This document shows positions 25,801 to 38,210 of a stretch of DNA of 64,000 nt, one piece after another. The notes beneath the pieces are model-generated. The model was not told where the DNA came from, did not search any database, and was given only the letters and a program-made list of their open reading frames with translations. The DNA lies in assembly GCA_023055505.1 (NCBI GenBank), contig JALIRH010000030.1:4150001-4214000 (forward strand), written 5' to 3'. Both the position numbers and the translations under genes were made by a program. Within the stretch, counting starts at the first letter, position 1. Every line of letters starts with the position of its first letter. Origin of the DNA: Callipepla californica brunnescens. Lineage: Eukaryota > Chordata > Aves > Galliformes > Odontophoridae.

Positions 25801-28800
25801 ATGGGGTCATAGGAATCAATGGGGCCATAGGAATCAATGGGGCCAACGGAATCAATGTGGCCTTAGAACTACAAGGGGCCATAGGGATCAATGGGGCCAT
25901 AGGGATCAATGGGGCCATAGACCTCAAAGTGGCCATAGGGATCGATGGGGCCCTAGGAATCAATGGGGCCATAGGAATCAATGGGGCCATAGAAATCAAT
26001 GGGGCCATAGGAATCAATGGGGCCATAGACATCAATGGGGCCATAGAACTCAATGGGGCCATAGGGATCAATAAGGCCATACGAATCAATGGGGCCATAG
26101 GGATCAATGGGGCCATGGAACTCAATGGGGCCATAGGGATCAATAAGGCCATAGGAATTCATTCGGACATAGAACTCAATGGGGCAATAGGGATCAAGGA
26201 AGCCTTAGGGATCAATGGGGCCATAGGGATCATTGGGGCCATAGGAATCAATGTGGCCATAAAGATCAATGGGGCCATAGGGATGAATGGAACCATAGGG
26301 ATCAATGGGGCCACAGGAATCAATGGGGCCATAGGAATCAATAGGGCCATAGGAATCAATGGAGCCATAGGGATCAATGGGGCCATAAGAATCAATGGGA
26401 ACATAGGGATCAATGAGGCCATAGGAATCAATGGGGCCATAGGAATCAATGGGGCCATAGGAATCGATGAGGCCATATGAATCAATGGGGCCATAGGGAT
26501 CGAGGGGAACATAGGAATCAACGTGGCCATAGGGATCAGTGGGGCCATAGAACTCAGTGTGGCCATAGGGATCAATAGGGCCACAGGAATCAATGGGGCC
26601 TTAGGAATCAATGGGGCCGCAGGGATCAATGGGACCATAGGAATCAATGGGGCCATAGGGATCAATGGGGCCACAGCAATCCATGGGACCATAGGGATCA
26701 ATGGGGCCATAGGTATCAATGGGGCCTTAGGAATCAAATGGGCCTGAGGAATCAATAGGGCCATAGAACACAATGGGGCCATAGAACTCAATGGGGCCGT
26801 AGGGATCAATGGGAGCAGAGGAATCCATGGGGCCATAGGAATCAGTGTGGCCATAGGGATCAATGGGGCCATAGGGATCAATTGAGCCATAGAACTCATA
26901 GGAGCCATAGAACTCAATGGGGCCATAGGGATCAATGGGGCCATAGGTATCAATGGGGCCTTAGGAATCAATGGGGCCTTAAAAATCAATAGGGCCATAG
27001 AACACAATGGGGCCATAGAACTCAATGGGGCCATAGAACTCAATGTGGCCATAGGAATCAATGGAGCCATAGAACTCAATGGGTCCATAAAACTCAAAGG
27101 GCCATAGGGATCAATGGTGCCATAGGGATCAATAAGGCCATAGGAATCCATGCGGCCATAGAACTCAATGGTGTAATAGGGAACAATGGAGCCATAGGGA
27201 TCAATGGGGCCATAGGGATCAACGGGGCTGTAGGAATCAATGGGGCCATAAAGATCAAAGGGGCCATAGGGATCAATGGGGCCATAGGGATCAATGAAAC
27301 CATAGGAATAAGTGGGGCCATAGGAATCAGTGGGGCCATAGAATTCAATAGGGCCATAAGGATCAATGGGACCACAGGAATCAGTGGGGCCATAGGAATC
27401 AGTGTGGCCATAGGAATCAGAGGGTCCATATGAATCAAAGTGGCCATAGGGATCAGTGGTGCCATAGGGATCAGTGGGGCATAAGGAATCAATGGGGCCA
27501 TAGGGATCAATGTGGCCATAGAACTCAATGGGGCCATAGAACTCAATGGGGCCGTAGGGATCAATGGGAACTAAGGAATCAAAGGGGCCTTAGAACTCAA
27601 TGGGGCCATAGAACTCAATGGTGCCGTAGGGATCAATGGGACTTTAGGAATCAATGGGGACATAGGAATCAATGGGGCCATAGGGATCAATGGGGCCATA
27701 GGGATCAATGGGGCCATAGGGAACAATTGGACCATAAAACTCAATGGGGCCATAGAACTCAATGGGGCCATAGGAAACAATGGGTCCTCAGAACTCTATG
27801 AGGCCTTTGGAATCAATGGAGCCATAGAACTCAATGGGGCCATAGAACTCAATGGGGCCATCGGGATCAATGGGATATTTTGAATCAGTGGGGCCATAGG
27901 AATCAATGGGACCATAGGGATCAATGGGGCTATAGGGAGTAATGCGGCCGTAGAACTCAATGGGGCCATAGGTATATGGGACCAAAGGAATCAATGGGGC
28001 CATAGGGATCAATGGGGCCATAGGGATCAATTGGACCATAGGAATCATTGCGGCCATAGAACTCTATGGGGCCATAAGGATCAATGGGGCCATATGGATC
28101 AATGGGGCCATAGGGATAAATGGGGCCATAGGGATCATTGGGGCCATAGGAATCAAAGGGGCCATAGGGATCAATGGGGCCATAGGAATCAATGGGGCCA
28201 TAGGGATCGCTGGGACCATAGGAATCAAAGGGCCCATAGGAATCAGTGGGGCCATAGAACTCAGTGGGGCCATAGGGATCAATGGGGCCACAGGAATCAA
28301 TGGGACAATAGGGATCAATGGGGTCATAGGAATCAATTGGGCCATAGTCATCAATGGAGCCATAGAACTCAAAGGGGCCATAGAACACAATAGAGCCATA
28401 GGGATCAATGGGGCCATAGGAATCAGTGGGGTCATAGAACTCAGTGGGGCCATAGGGATCAATGGGGCCATAGGGATCAATGGGGCCATAGGGATCAATG
28501 GGACCAAAGGGATCAGTGGGGCCGTAGGAATCAATGGGGCCATAGGGATCAATGGGACCATAGGAATGAAGGTGGCCATAGAACTCAATGGGGCCATAGG
28601 GATAAATGGGGCCATAGGGATCAATGGGGCAATAGGGATCATTGGGGCCATAGGGATCAATGGGGCCTTAGGGAACAATGGGGCAATAGGAATCAATGGG
28701 GCCATAGGGATCAATGGGGCCACAGCGATCAATGGGGCCACAAAAATCAATGGGGCCATAAGAATTAAATTTAATATAGGGAGCAATGGGGCCATAGGGA

Positions 28801-29157
28801 TCAATGGGGCCATAGGAATCAATGGGGCCATAGGAATCAGTGGGGACACAACGATCAATGGGACCATAGGAATCAATGTGACAATAGGAATCAATGGGGC
28901 CATAGAACGCAATGTGGCCATAGAGATCAATGGGGCCAAAGGAATCAATATGTCCAAAGGAATCAATGGGGCCATAGGAATCAATGGGGCCGTAGTCATC
29001 AGTGGGGCCATAGAACTCAATGTGGCCATAGGGATCAATGGGGCCATAGGAATCAATGGGGCCATAGGAATCAATGGGGCCTTAGGGATCAAAGGTGCCA
29101 TAGAACTCAATGGGGCCTTAGAACTCAATGGGGCCATAGGAATCAATGGGGCCATAG
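19817..29157. repeat. 18-bp minisatellite, segment 3
   Basis: Same 18-mer family. It contains an internal direct duplication (21754-23480 against 23481-25333) and the first part of the 6.06-kb unit from about 26095. The 18-mer register is mostly kept, but frame switches in the long open frames show scattered small indels. Confidence 0.97.
21754..25333. repeat. Two-copy direct duplication inside the array (~1.73/1.85 kb)
   Basis: The block 21754-23480 recurs at 23481-25333. The second copy has an extra 126 bp (seven 18-mers) near 23690-23770. Landmark variants keep the same order in both copies. Confidence 0.85.
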
Positions 29158-32152
29158 TGTCAGGGGTTTGTGGGCCGGTTCGGCCCGGCCCCGCAACAAC
29201 CGAGGAAGGAGACCCACAGGCCCACACCCCGGACAGGGGGAAGGGGGAAAGGGGAAAAAAAAAAAAAAAAGGAAATAAGCCCCAAAACAAAACAGCGGCA
29301 ACGATCTGAGGGGGAAATGCTAATTTACTAAATAGGACATCAGGAAGTAAATAACACAACATAAAGCAATACAATTTGGAAATAAGCCTAATTAGTCAAA
29401 CAAAACGAGTGAGAGAGAGAGAGAGAGAGAGAGAGTGAGTGCCCGATAAACCGAAGGCCTTACGCTAACGCTGAAGGCGGACGGCAGACGAGCACCCACT
29501 CCTAAGTGATCCTAGAGGAAAGAGAGAGAACGTCCCGTGACCGCAGAGAGTTTTTATCTGTTCCCTCTGAGCGGAAAACACGTGAAAAAAAAAAAAAACA
29601 AAGCATTGCAAAGTCCTCTGGGGAATGTAGTTCTCCCTGACTCCCAATGCACTACATGATGCCATGATGTGGAATACCAGTACCAACAAATCACAAAACC
29701 ACAACACATAGAAATCAATGGGGCCATAGAGATCAATGGGGCCATAGGGATCAAATGGGCCATAGAACTCAATGGGGCCATAGGAATCAATGGAGCCATA
29801 GAAAATCAAGGGGCCATATGGATCAATGGGGCCATAGGGATCAATGGGACCATAGGAATCAATGGGACCATAGGAATCAGTGGGGCCATAGGGATCAATG
29901 GGGCCACAGGAATCAATGGGGCCACAGGAATCAATGGGGCATAGGTATCAATGGGGCCATTGGAATCAATATGGCCATAGGAAGCAATGGCGCTGTAGGG
30001 ATCAGTAAGGCCATAGGAATCAGGGGGGCCATAGGAATCAGTGGGACCATAGGGATCAGTGGGGCCATAGGAATTAGTCGGACCATAGGGATCAGTGGGG
30101 ACTTAGGAAACAATGGGGCCATAAGGATCAATGGGGCCATAGGGATCGATGGGGCCATAGAACTCAATGGGGCCATAGAACACAATGTGACCATAGGGAT
30201 CAATGGGGCCACAGGAATCAATGTGGCCATAAAGATCAGTGGGGCCATAGGGATGAATGGAACCATAGGGATCAATGGGGCCACAGGAATCAATGGGGCC
30301 ATAGGAATCAGTGGGGCCGTAGGAATCAATGTGGCCATAGAAATCAGTGGGGCCATAGGAATCAAAGGGGCCACAGGAATCAATGTGGCCATAAAGATCA
30401 GTGGGGCCATAGGGATGAATGGAACCATAGGGATCAATGGGGCCACAGGAATCAATGGGGCCATAGGAATCAGTGGGGCCGTAGGAATCAATGTGGCCAT
30501 AGAAATCAGTGGGGCCATAGGAATCAAAGTGGCCATAGGAATCAATGGGGCCATAGAACTCAATGTGGCCATAGGGATCGACGGGGCCATAGGAATCAAT
30601 GGGGCCATAGGAATCAATGGGGCCATAGGAATCAATGGGGCCATAGAACTCAATGGGACCATAGGGATCAATGGGGCCATAGAACTCAATGGGGCCTTAG
30701 AACTCAATGGGGCCATAGGAATCAATGGGGCTATAGGGATCAATGGGGCCATAGGGATCAAAGGGGCAATAGGGATCAAAGGAGCCATAGAACTCAATGA
30801 GGCCATGGGGATCAAATGGGCCATAGAACACAACGTGGCCATAGGAATCAATGTGGCCATAGAACTCAATGGGGCCATAAAAATCTATGGGGCCATAGGA
30901 ATCAATGGGGCCATAGAACTCCAAGGAGCCATAGGAATCAATGGAACCATAGAAAATCAATGGAGCCATAGGGATCAATGGGGCCATAGGGATCAATGGG
31001 ACCATAGGAATCAATGGGGCCATAGGGATCAGTGGGGCCATAGGGATCAAATGGGCCATAGAACTCAATGGGGCCATAGGAATCAATGGAGCCATAGAAA
31101 ATCAAGGGGCCATAGGGATCAATGGGGCCATAGGGATCAATGGGACCATAGGAATCAATGGGACCATAGGAATCAGTGGGACCATAGGGATCAGTGGGGA
31201 CTTAGGAAACAATGGGGCCATAAGGATCAATGGGGCCATAGGGATCGATGGGGCCATAGAACTCAATGGGGCCATAGAACACAATGGGACCATAGGGATG
31301 AATGTGGCCACAGGAATCAATGTGGCCATAAAGATCAGCGGGGCCATAGGGATGAATGGAACCATAGGGATCAATGGGGCCACAGGAATCAATGGGGCCA
31401 TAGGAATCAATGGGGCCGTAGGAATCAATGTGGCCATAGAAACCAATGGGGCCATAGGAATCAATGGGGCCATAGGAATCAATGGGGCCATAGAACTCAA
31501 TGTGGCCATAGGGATCGATGGGGCCATAGGAATCAATGGGGCCATAGGAATCAATGGGGCCATAGGAATCAATGGGGCCATAAGGATCAAAGGGGCCATA
31601 GAACTCAATGGGGCCTTAGAACTCAATGGGACCATAGGAATCAATGGGGCCAAAGGAATCAATGGGGCCATAGGAATCAATGGGGTCATAGTCATCAATG
31701 GGGCCATAGAACTCAATGGGGCCATAGGGTTCAATGGGGCCATAGGAATCAATGGGGCCATAGGAATCAATGCGGCCATAGGGATCAATGGGGCCATATA
31801 AATCAATGGGGCCATAGGAATCAGTGGGGCCATAGGGATCAATGGGGCCATAGGAATCAGTGAGGCCATAGGGATCAATGGGGCCATTGGGATCAATGGG
31901 ACCATAGGTTTCAATGGGGCCATAGGAATCAGTGGGGCCATAGAACTCAATGGGGCACAGGGATCAATGGGGCCATAGTCATCAATGGGGCCATAGAGCT
32001 CAATGTTGTCATAGGGATCAATGGGCCCATAGGAATCAATGGGGCCATAGGAATCAATGGGGCCATAGGGATCAATGTGGCCATAGAACTCAAAGTGGCC
32101 ATGGGGATCGATGGGGCCTTAGAACTCAATGGGGCCATAGGAATCAATGGGG
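26095..32152. repeat. 6.06-kb higher-order unit, copy 1
   Basis: Sequence from about 26095 is repeated from about 32153 with an offset of 6,057-6,058 bp, including the solo LTR it contains. The one-base change in offset falls in the A-tract of the LTR. A more diverged version covers about 16335-21955. Exact edges are approximate, because the repeats make alignment by eye uncertain. Confidence 0.85.
29158..29706 (-). mobile_element. Family A solo LTR 2, target duplication CATAG
   Basis: A 549-bp solo LTR, nearly identical to those at 19270 and 35216. CATAG lies on both sides (29153-29157, 29707-29711), and the flanking 18-mers on each side match those of the other copies. It was therefore copied together with the array. 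Confidence 0.92.
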
Positions 32153-35100
32153 CCATAGGGATCAATGGGGCCATGGAACTCAATGGGGCCATAGGGATCA
32201 ATAAGGCCATAGGAATTCATTCGGACATAGAACTCAATGGGGCAATAGGGATCAAGGAAGCCTTAGGGATCAATGGGGCCATAGGGATCATTGGGGCCAT
32301 AGGAATCAATGTGGCCATAAAGATCAATGGGGCCATAGGGATGAATGGAACCATAGGGATCAATGGGGCCACAGGAATCAATGGGACCATAGGAATCAAT
32401 AGGGCCATAGGAATCAATGGAGCCATAGGGATCAATGGGGCCATAAGAATCAATGGGAACATAGGGATCAATGAGGCCATAGGAATCAATGGGGCCATAG
32501 GAATCAATGGGGCCATAGGAATCGATGAGGCCATATGAATCAATGGGGCCATAGGGATCGAGGGGAACATAGGAATCAACGTGACCATAGGGATCAGTGG
32601 GGCCATAGAACTCAGTGTGGCCATAGGGATCAATAGGGCCACAGGAATCAATGGGGCCTTAGGAATCAATGGGGCCGCAGGGATCAATGGGACCATAGGA
32701 ATCAATGGGGCCATAGGGATCAATGGGGCCACAGCAATCCATGGGACCATAGGGATCAATGGGGCCATAGGTATCAATGGGGCCTTAGGAATCAAATGGG
32801 CCTGAGGAATCAATAGGGCCATAGAACACAATGGGGCCATAGAACTCAATGGGGCCGTAGGGATCAATGGGAGCAGAGGAATCCATGGGGCCATAGGAAT
32901 CAGTGTGGCCATAGGGATCAATGGGGCCATAGGGATCAATTGAGCCATAGAACTCATAGGAGCCATAGAACTCAATGGGGCCATAGGGATCAATGGGGCC
33001 ATAGGTATCAATGGGGCCTTAGGAATCAATGGGGCCTTAAAAATCAATAGGGCCATAGAACACAATGGGGCCATAGAACTCAATGGGGCCATAGAACTCA
33101 ATGTGGCCATAGGAATCAATGGAGCCATAGAACTCAATGGGTCCATAAAACTCAAAGGGCCATAGGGATCAATGGTGCCATAGGGATCAATAAGGCCATA
33201 GGAATCCATGCGGCCATAGAACTCAATGGTGTAATAGGGAACAATGGAGCCATAGGGATCAATGGGGCCATAGGGATCAACGGGGCTGTAGGAATCAATG
33301 GGGCCATAAAGATCAAAGGGGCCATAGGGATCAATGGGGCCATAGGGATCAATGAAACCATAGGAATAAGTGGGGCCATAGGAATCAGTGGGGCCATAGA
33401 ATTCAATAGGGCCATAAGGATCAATGGGACCACAGGAATCAGTGGGGCCATAGGAATCAGTGTGGCCATAGGAATCAGAGGGTCCATATGAATCAAAGTG
33501 GCCATAGGGATCAGTGGTGCCATAGGGATCAGTGGGGCATAAGGAATCAATGGGGCCATAGGGATCAATGTGGCCATAGAACTCAATGGGGCCATAGAAC
33601 TCAATGGGGCCGTAGGGATCAATGGGAACTAAGGAATCAAAGGGGCCTTAGAACTCAATGGGGCCATAGAACTCAATGGTGCCGTAGGGATCAATGGGAC
33701 TTTAGGAATCAATGGGGACATAGGAATCAATGGGGCCATAGGGATCAATGGGGCCATAGGGATCAATGGGGCCATAGGGAACAATTGGACCATAAAACTC
33801 AATGGGGCCATAGAACTCAATGGGGCCATAGGAAACAATGGGTCCTCAGAACTCTATGAGGCCTTTGGAATCAATGGAGCCATAGAACTCAATGGGGCCA
33901 TAGAACTCAATGGGGCCATCGGGATCAATGGGATATTTTGAATCAGTGGGGCCATAGGAATCAATGGGACCATAGGGATCAATGGGGCTATAGGGAGTAA
34001 TGCGGCCGTAGAACTCAATGGGGCCATAGGTATATGGGACCAAAGGAATCAATGGGGCCATAGGGATCAATGGGGCCATAGGGATCAATTGGACCATAGG
34101 AATCATTGCGGCCATAGAACTCTATGGGGCCATAAGGATCAATGGGGCCATATGGATCAATGGGGCCATAGGGATAAATGGGGCCATAGGGATCATTGGG
34201 GCCATAGGAATCAAAGGGGCCATAGGGATCAATGGGGCCATAGGAATCAATGGGGCCATAGGGATCGCTGGGACCATAGGAATCAAAGGGCCCATAGGAA
34301 TCAGTGGGGCCATAGAACTCAGTGGGGCCATAGGGATCAATGGGGCCACAGGAATCAATGGGACAATAGGGATCAATGGGGTCATAGGAATCAATTGGGC
34401 CATAGTCATCAATGGAGCCATAGAACTCAAAGGGGCCATAGAACACAATAGAGCCATAGGGATCAATGGGGCCATAGGAATCAGTGGGGTCATAGAACTC
34501 AGTGGGGCCATAGGGATCAATGGGGCCATAGGGATCAATGGGGCCATAGGGATCAATGGGACCAAAGGGATCAGTGGGGCCGTAGGAATCAATGGGGCCA
34601 TAGGGATCAATGGGACCATAGGAATGAAGGTGGCCATAGAACTCAATGGGGCCATAGGGATAAATGGGGCCATAGGGATCAATGGGGCAATAGGGATCAT
34701 TGGGGCCATAGGGATCAATGGGGCCTTAGGGAACAATGGGGCAATAGGAATCAATGGGGCCATAGGGATCAATGGGGCCACAGCGATCAATGGGGCCACA
34801 AAAATCAATGGGGCCATAAGAATTAAATTTAATATAGGGAGCAATGGGGCCATAGGGATCAATGGGGCCATAGGAATCAATGGGGCCATAGGAATCAGTG
34901 GGGACACAACGATCAATGGGACCATAGGAATCAATGTGACAATAGGAATCAATGGGGCCATAGAACGCAATGTGGCCATAGAGATCAATGGGGCCAAAGG
35001 AATCAATATGTCCAAAGGAATCAATGGGGCCATAGGAATCAATGGGGCCGTAGTCATCAGTGGGGCCATAGAACTCAATGTGGCCATAGGGATCAATGGG

Positions 35101-35215
35101 GCCATAGGAATCAATGGGGCCATAGGAATCAATGGGGCCTTAGGGATCAAAGGTGCCATAGAACTCAATGGGGCCTTAGAACTCAATGGGGCCATAGGAA
35201 TCAATGGGGCCATAG
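29707..35215. repeat. 18-bp minisatellite, segment 4
   Basis: Same 18-mer family. It holds the second half of higher-order copy 1 and the first half of copy 2. A 702-codon open frame at 29755-31863 recurs without visible amino-acid change at 35812-37920, which shows how recent the duplication is. Confidence 0.97.
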
Positions 35216-38210
35216 TGTCAGGGGTTTGTGGGCCGGTTCGGCCCGGCCCCGCAACAACCGAGGAAGGAGACCCACAGGCCCACACCCCGGACAGGGGGAA
35301 GGGGGAAAGGGGAAAAAAAAAAAAAAAGGAAATAAGCCCCAAAACAAAACAGCGGCAACGATCTGAGGGGGAAATGCTAATTTACTAAATAGGACATCAG
35401 GAAGTAAATAACACAACATAAAGCAATACAATTTGGAAATAAGCCTAATTAGTCAAACAAAACGAGTGAGAGAGAGAGAGAGAGAGAGAGAGTGAGTGCC
35501 CGATAAACCGAAGGCCTTACGCTAACGCTGAAGGCGGACGGCAGACGAGCACCCACTCCTAAGTGATCCTAGAGGAAAGAGAGAGAACGTCCCGTGACCG
35601 CAGAGAGTTTTTATCTGTTCCCTCTGAGCGGAAAACACGTGAAAAAAAAAAAAAACAAAGCATTGCAAAGTCCTCTGGGGAATGTAGTTCTCCCTGACTC
35701 CCAATGCACTACATGATGCCATGATGTGGAATACCAGTACCAACAAATCACAAAACCACAACACATAGAAATCAATGGGGCCATAGAGATCAATGGGGCC
35801 ATAGGGATCAAATGGGCCATAGAACTCAATGGGGCCATAGGAATCAATGGAGCCATAGAAAATCAAGGGGCCATATGGATCAATGGGGCCATAGGGATCA
35901 ATGGGACCATAGGAATCAATGGGACCATAGGAATCAGTGGGGCCATAGGGATCAATGGGGCCACAGGAATCAATGGGGCCACAGGAATCAATGGGGCATA
36001 GGTATCAATGGGGCCATTGGAATCAATATGGCCATAGGAAGCAATGGCGCTGTAGGGATCAGTAAGGCCATAGGAATCAGGGGGGCCATAGGAATCAGTG
36101 GGACCATAGGGATCAGTGGGGCCATAGGAATTAGTCGGACCATAGGGATCAGTGGGGACTTAGGAAACAATGGGGCCATAAGGATCAATGGGGCCATAGG
36201 GATCGATGGGGCCATAGAACTCAATGGGGCCATAGAACACAATGTGACCATAGGGATCAATGGGGCCACAGGAATCAATGTGGCCATAAAGATCAGTGGG
36301 GCCATAGGGATGAATGGAACCATAGGGATCAATGGGGCCACAGGAATCAATGGGGCCATAGGAATCAGTGGGGCCGTAGGAATCAATGTGGCCATAGAAA
36401 TCAGTGGGGCCATAGGAATCAAAGGGGCCACAGGAATCAATGTGGCCATAAAGATCAGTGGGGCCATAGGGATGAATGGAACCATAGGGATCAATGGGGC
36501 CACAGGAATCAATGGGGCCATAGGAATCAGTGGGGCCGTAGGAATCAATGTGGCCATAGAAATCAGTGGGGCCATAGGAATCAAAGTGGCCATAGGAATC
36601 AATGGGGCCATAGAACTCAATGTGGCCATAGGGATCGACGGGGCCATAGGAATCAATGGGGCCATAGGAATCAATGGGGCCATAGGAATCAATGGGGCCA
36701 TAGAACTCAATGGGACCATAGGGATCAATGGGGCCATAGAACTCAATGGGGCCTTAGAACTCAATGGGGCCATAGGAATCAATGGGGCTATAGGGATCAA
36801 TGGGGCCATAGGGATCAAAGGGGCAATAGGGATCAAAGGAGCCATAGAACTCAATGAGGCCATGGGGATCAAATGGGCCATAGAACACAACGTGGCCATA
36901 GGAATCAATGTGGCCATAGAACTCAATGGGGCCATAAAAATCTATGGGGCCATAGGAATCAATGGGGCCATAGAACTCCAAGGAGCCATAGGAATCAATG
37001 GAACCATAGAAAATCAATGGAGCCATAGGGATCAATGGGGCCATAGGGATCAATGGGACCATAGGAATCAATGGGGCCATAGGGATCAGTGGGGCCATAG
37101 GGATCAAATGGGCCATAGAACTCAATGGGGCCATAGGAATCAATGGAGCCATAGAAAATCAAGGGGCCATAGGGATCAATGGGGCCATAGGGATCAATGG
37201 GACCATAGGAATCAATGGGACCATAGGAATCAGTGGGACCATAGGGATCAGTGGGGACTTAGGAAACAATGGGGCCATAAGGATCAATGGGGCCATAGGG
37301 ATCGATGGGGCCATAGAACTCAATGGGGCCATAGAACACAATGGGACCATAGGGATGAATGTGGCCACAGGAATCAATGTGGCCATAAAGATCAGCGGGG
37401 CCATAGGGATGAATGGAACCATAGGGATCAATGGGGCCACAGGAATCAATGGGGCCATAGGAATCAATGGGGCCGTAGGAATCAATGTGGCCATAGAAAC
37501 CAATGGGGCCATAGGAATCAATGGGGCCATAGGAATCAATGGGGCCATAGAACTCAATGTGGCCATAGGGATCGATGGGGCCATAGGAATCAATGGGGCC
37601 ATAGGAATCAATGGGGCCATAGGAATCAATGGGGCCATAAGGATCAAAGGGGCCATAGAACTCAATGGGGCCTTAGAACTCAATGGGACCATAGGAATCA
37701 ATGGGGCCAAAGGAATCAATGGGGCCATAGGAATCAATGGGGTCATAGTCATCAATGGGGCCATAGAACTCAATGGGGCCATAGGGTTCAATGGGGCCAT
37801 AGGAATCAATGGGGCCATAGGAATCAATGCGGCCATAGGGATCAATGGGGCCATATAAATCAATGGGGCCATAGGAATCAGTGGGGCCATAGGGATCAAT
37901 GGGGCCATAGGAATCAGTGAGGCCATAGGGATCAATGCGGCCATTGGGATCAATGGGACCATAGGTTTCAATGGGGCCATAGGAATCAGTGGGGCCATAG
38001 AACTCAATGGGGCACAGGGATCAATGGGGCCATAGTCATCAATGGGGCCATAGAGCTCAATGTTGTCATAGGGATCAATGGGCCCATAGGAATCAATGGG
38101 GCCATAGGAATCAATGGGGCCATAGGGATCAATGTGGCCATAGAACTCAAAGTGGCCATGGGGATCGATGGGGCCTTAGAACTCAATGGGGCCATAGGAA
38201 TCAATGGGGC
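32153..38210. repeat. 6.06-kb higher-order unit, copy 2
   Basis: Near-identical to about 26095-32152. Visible differences are few, for example GTGACC at 32581 against GTGGCC at 26523. After about 38210 the sequence jumps to a point further inside the unit (matching from about 32810), so a third, internally deleted copy follows. Confidence 0.85.
35216..35763 (-). mobile_element. Family A solo LTR 3, target duplication CATAG
   Basis: A 548-bp solo LTR with CATAG at 35211-35215 and 35764-35768. It differs from solo LTR 2 mainly in A-tract length. Confidence 0.92.
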
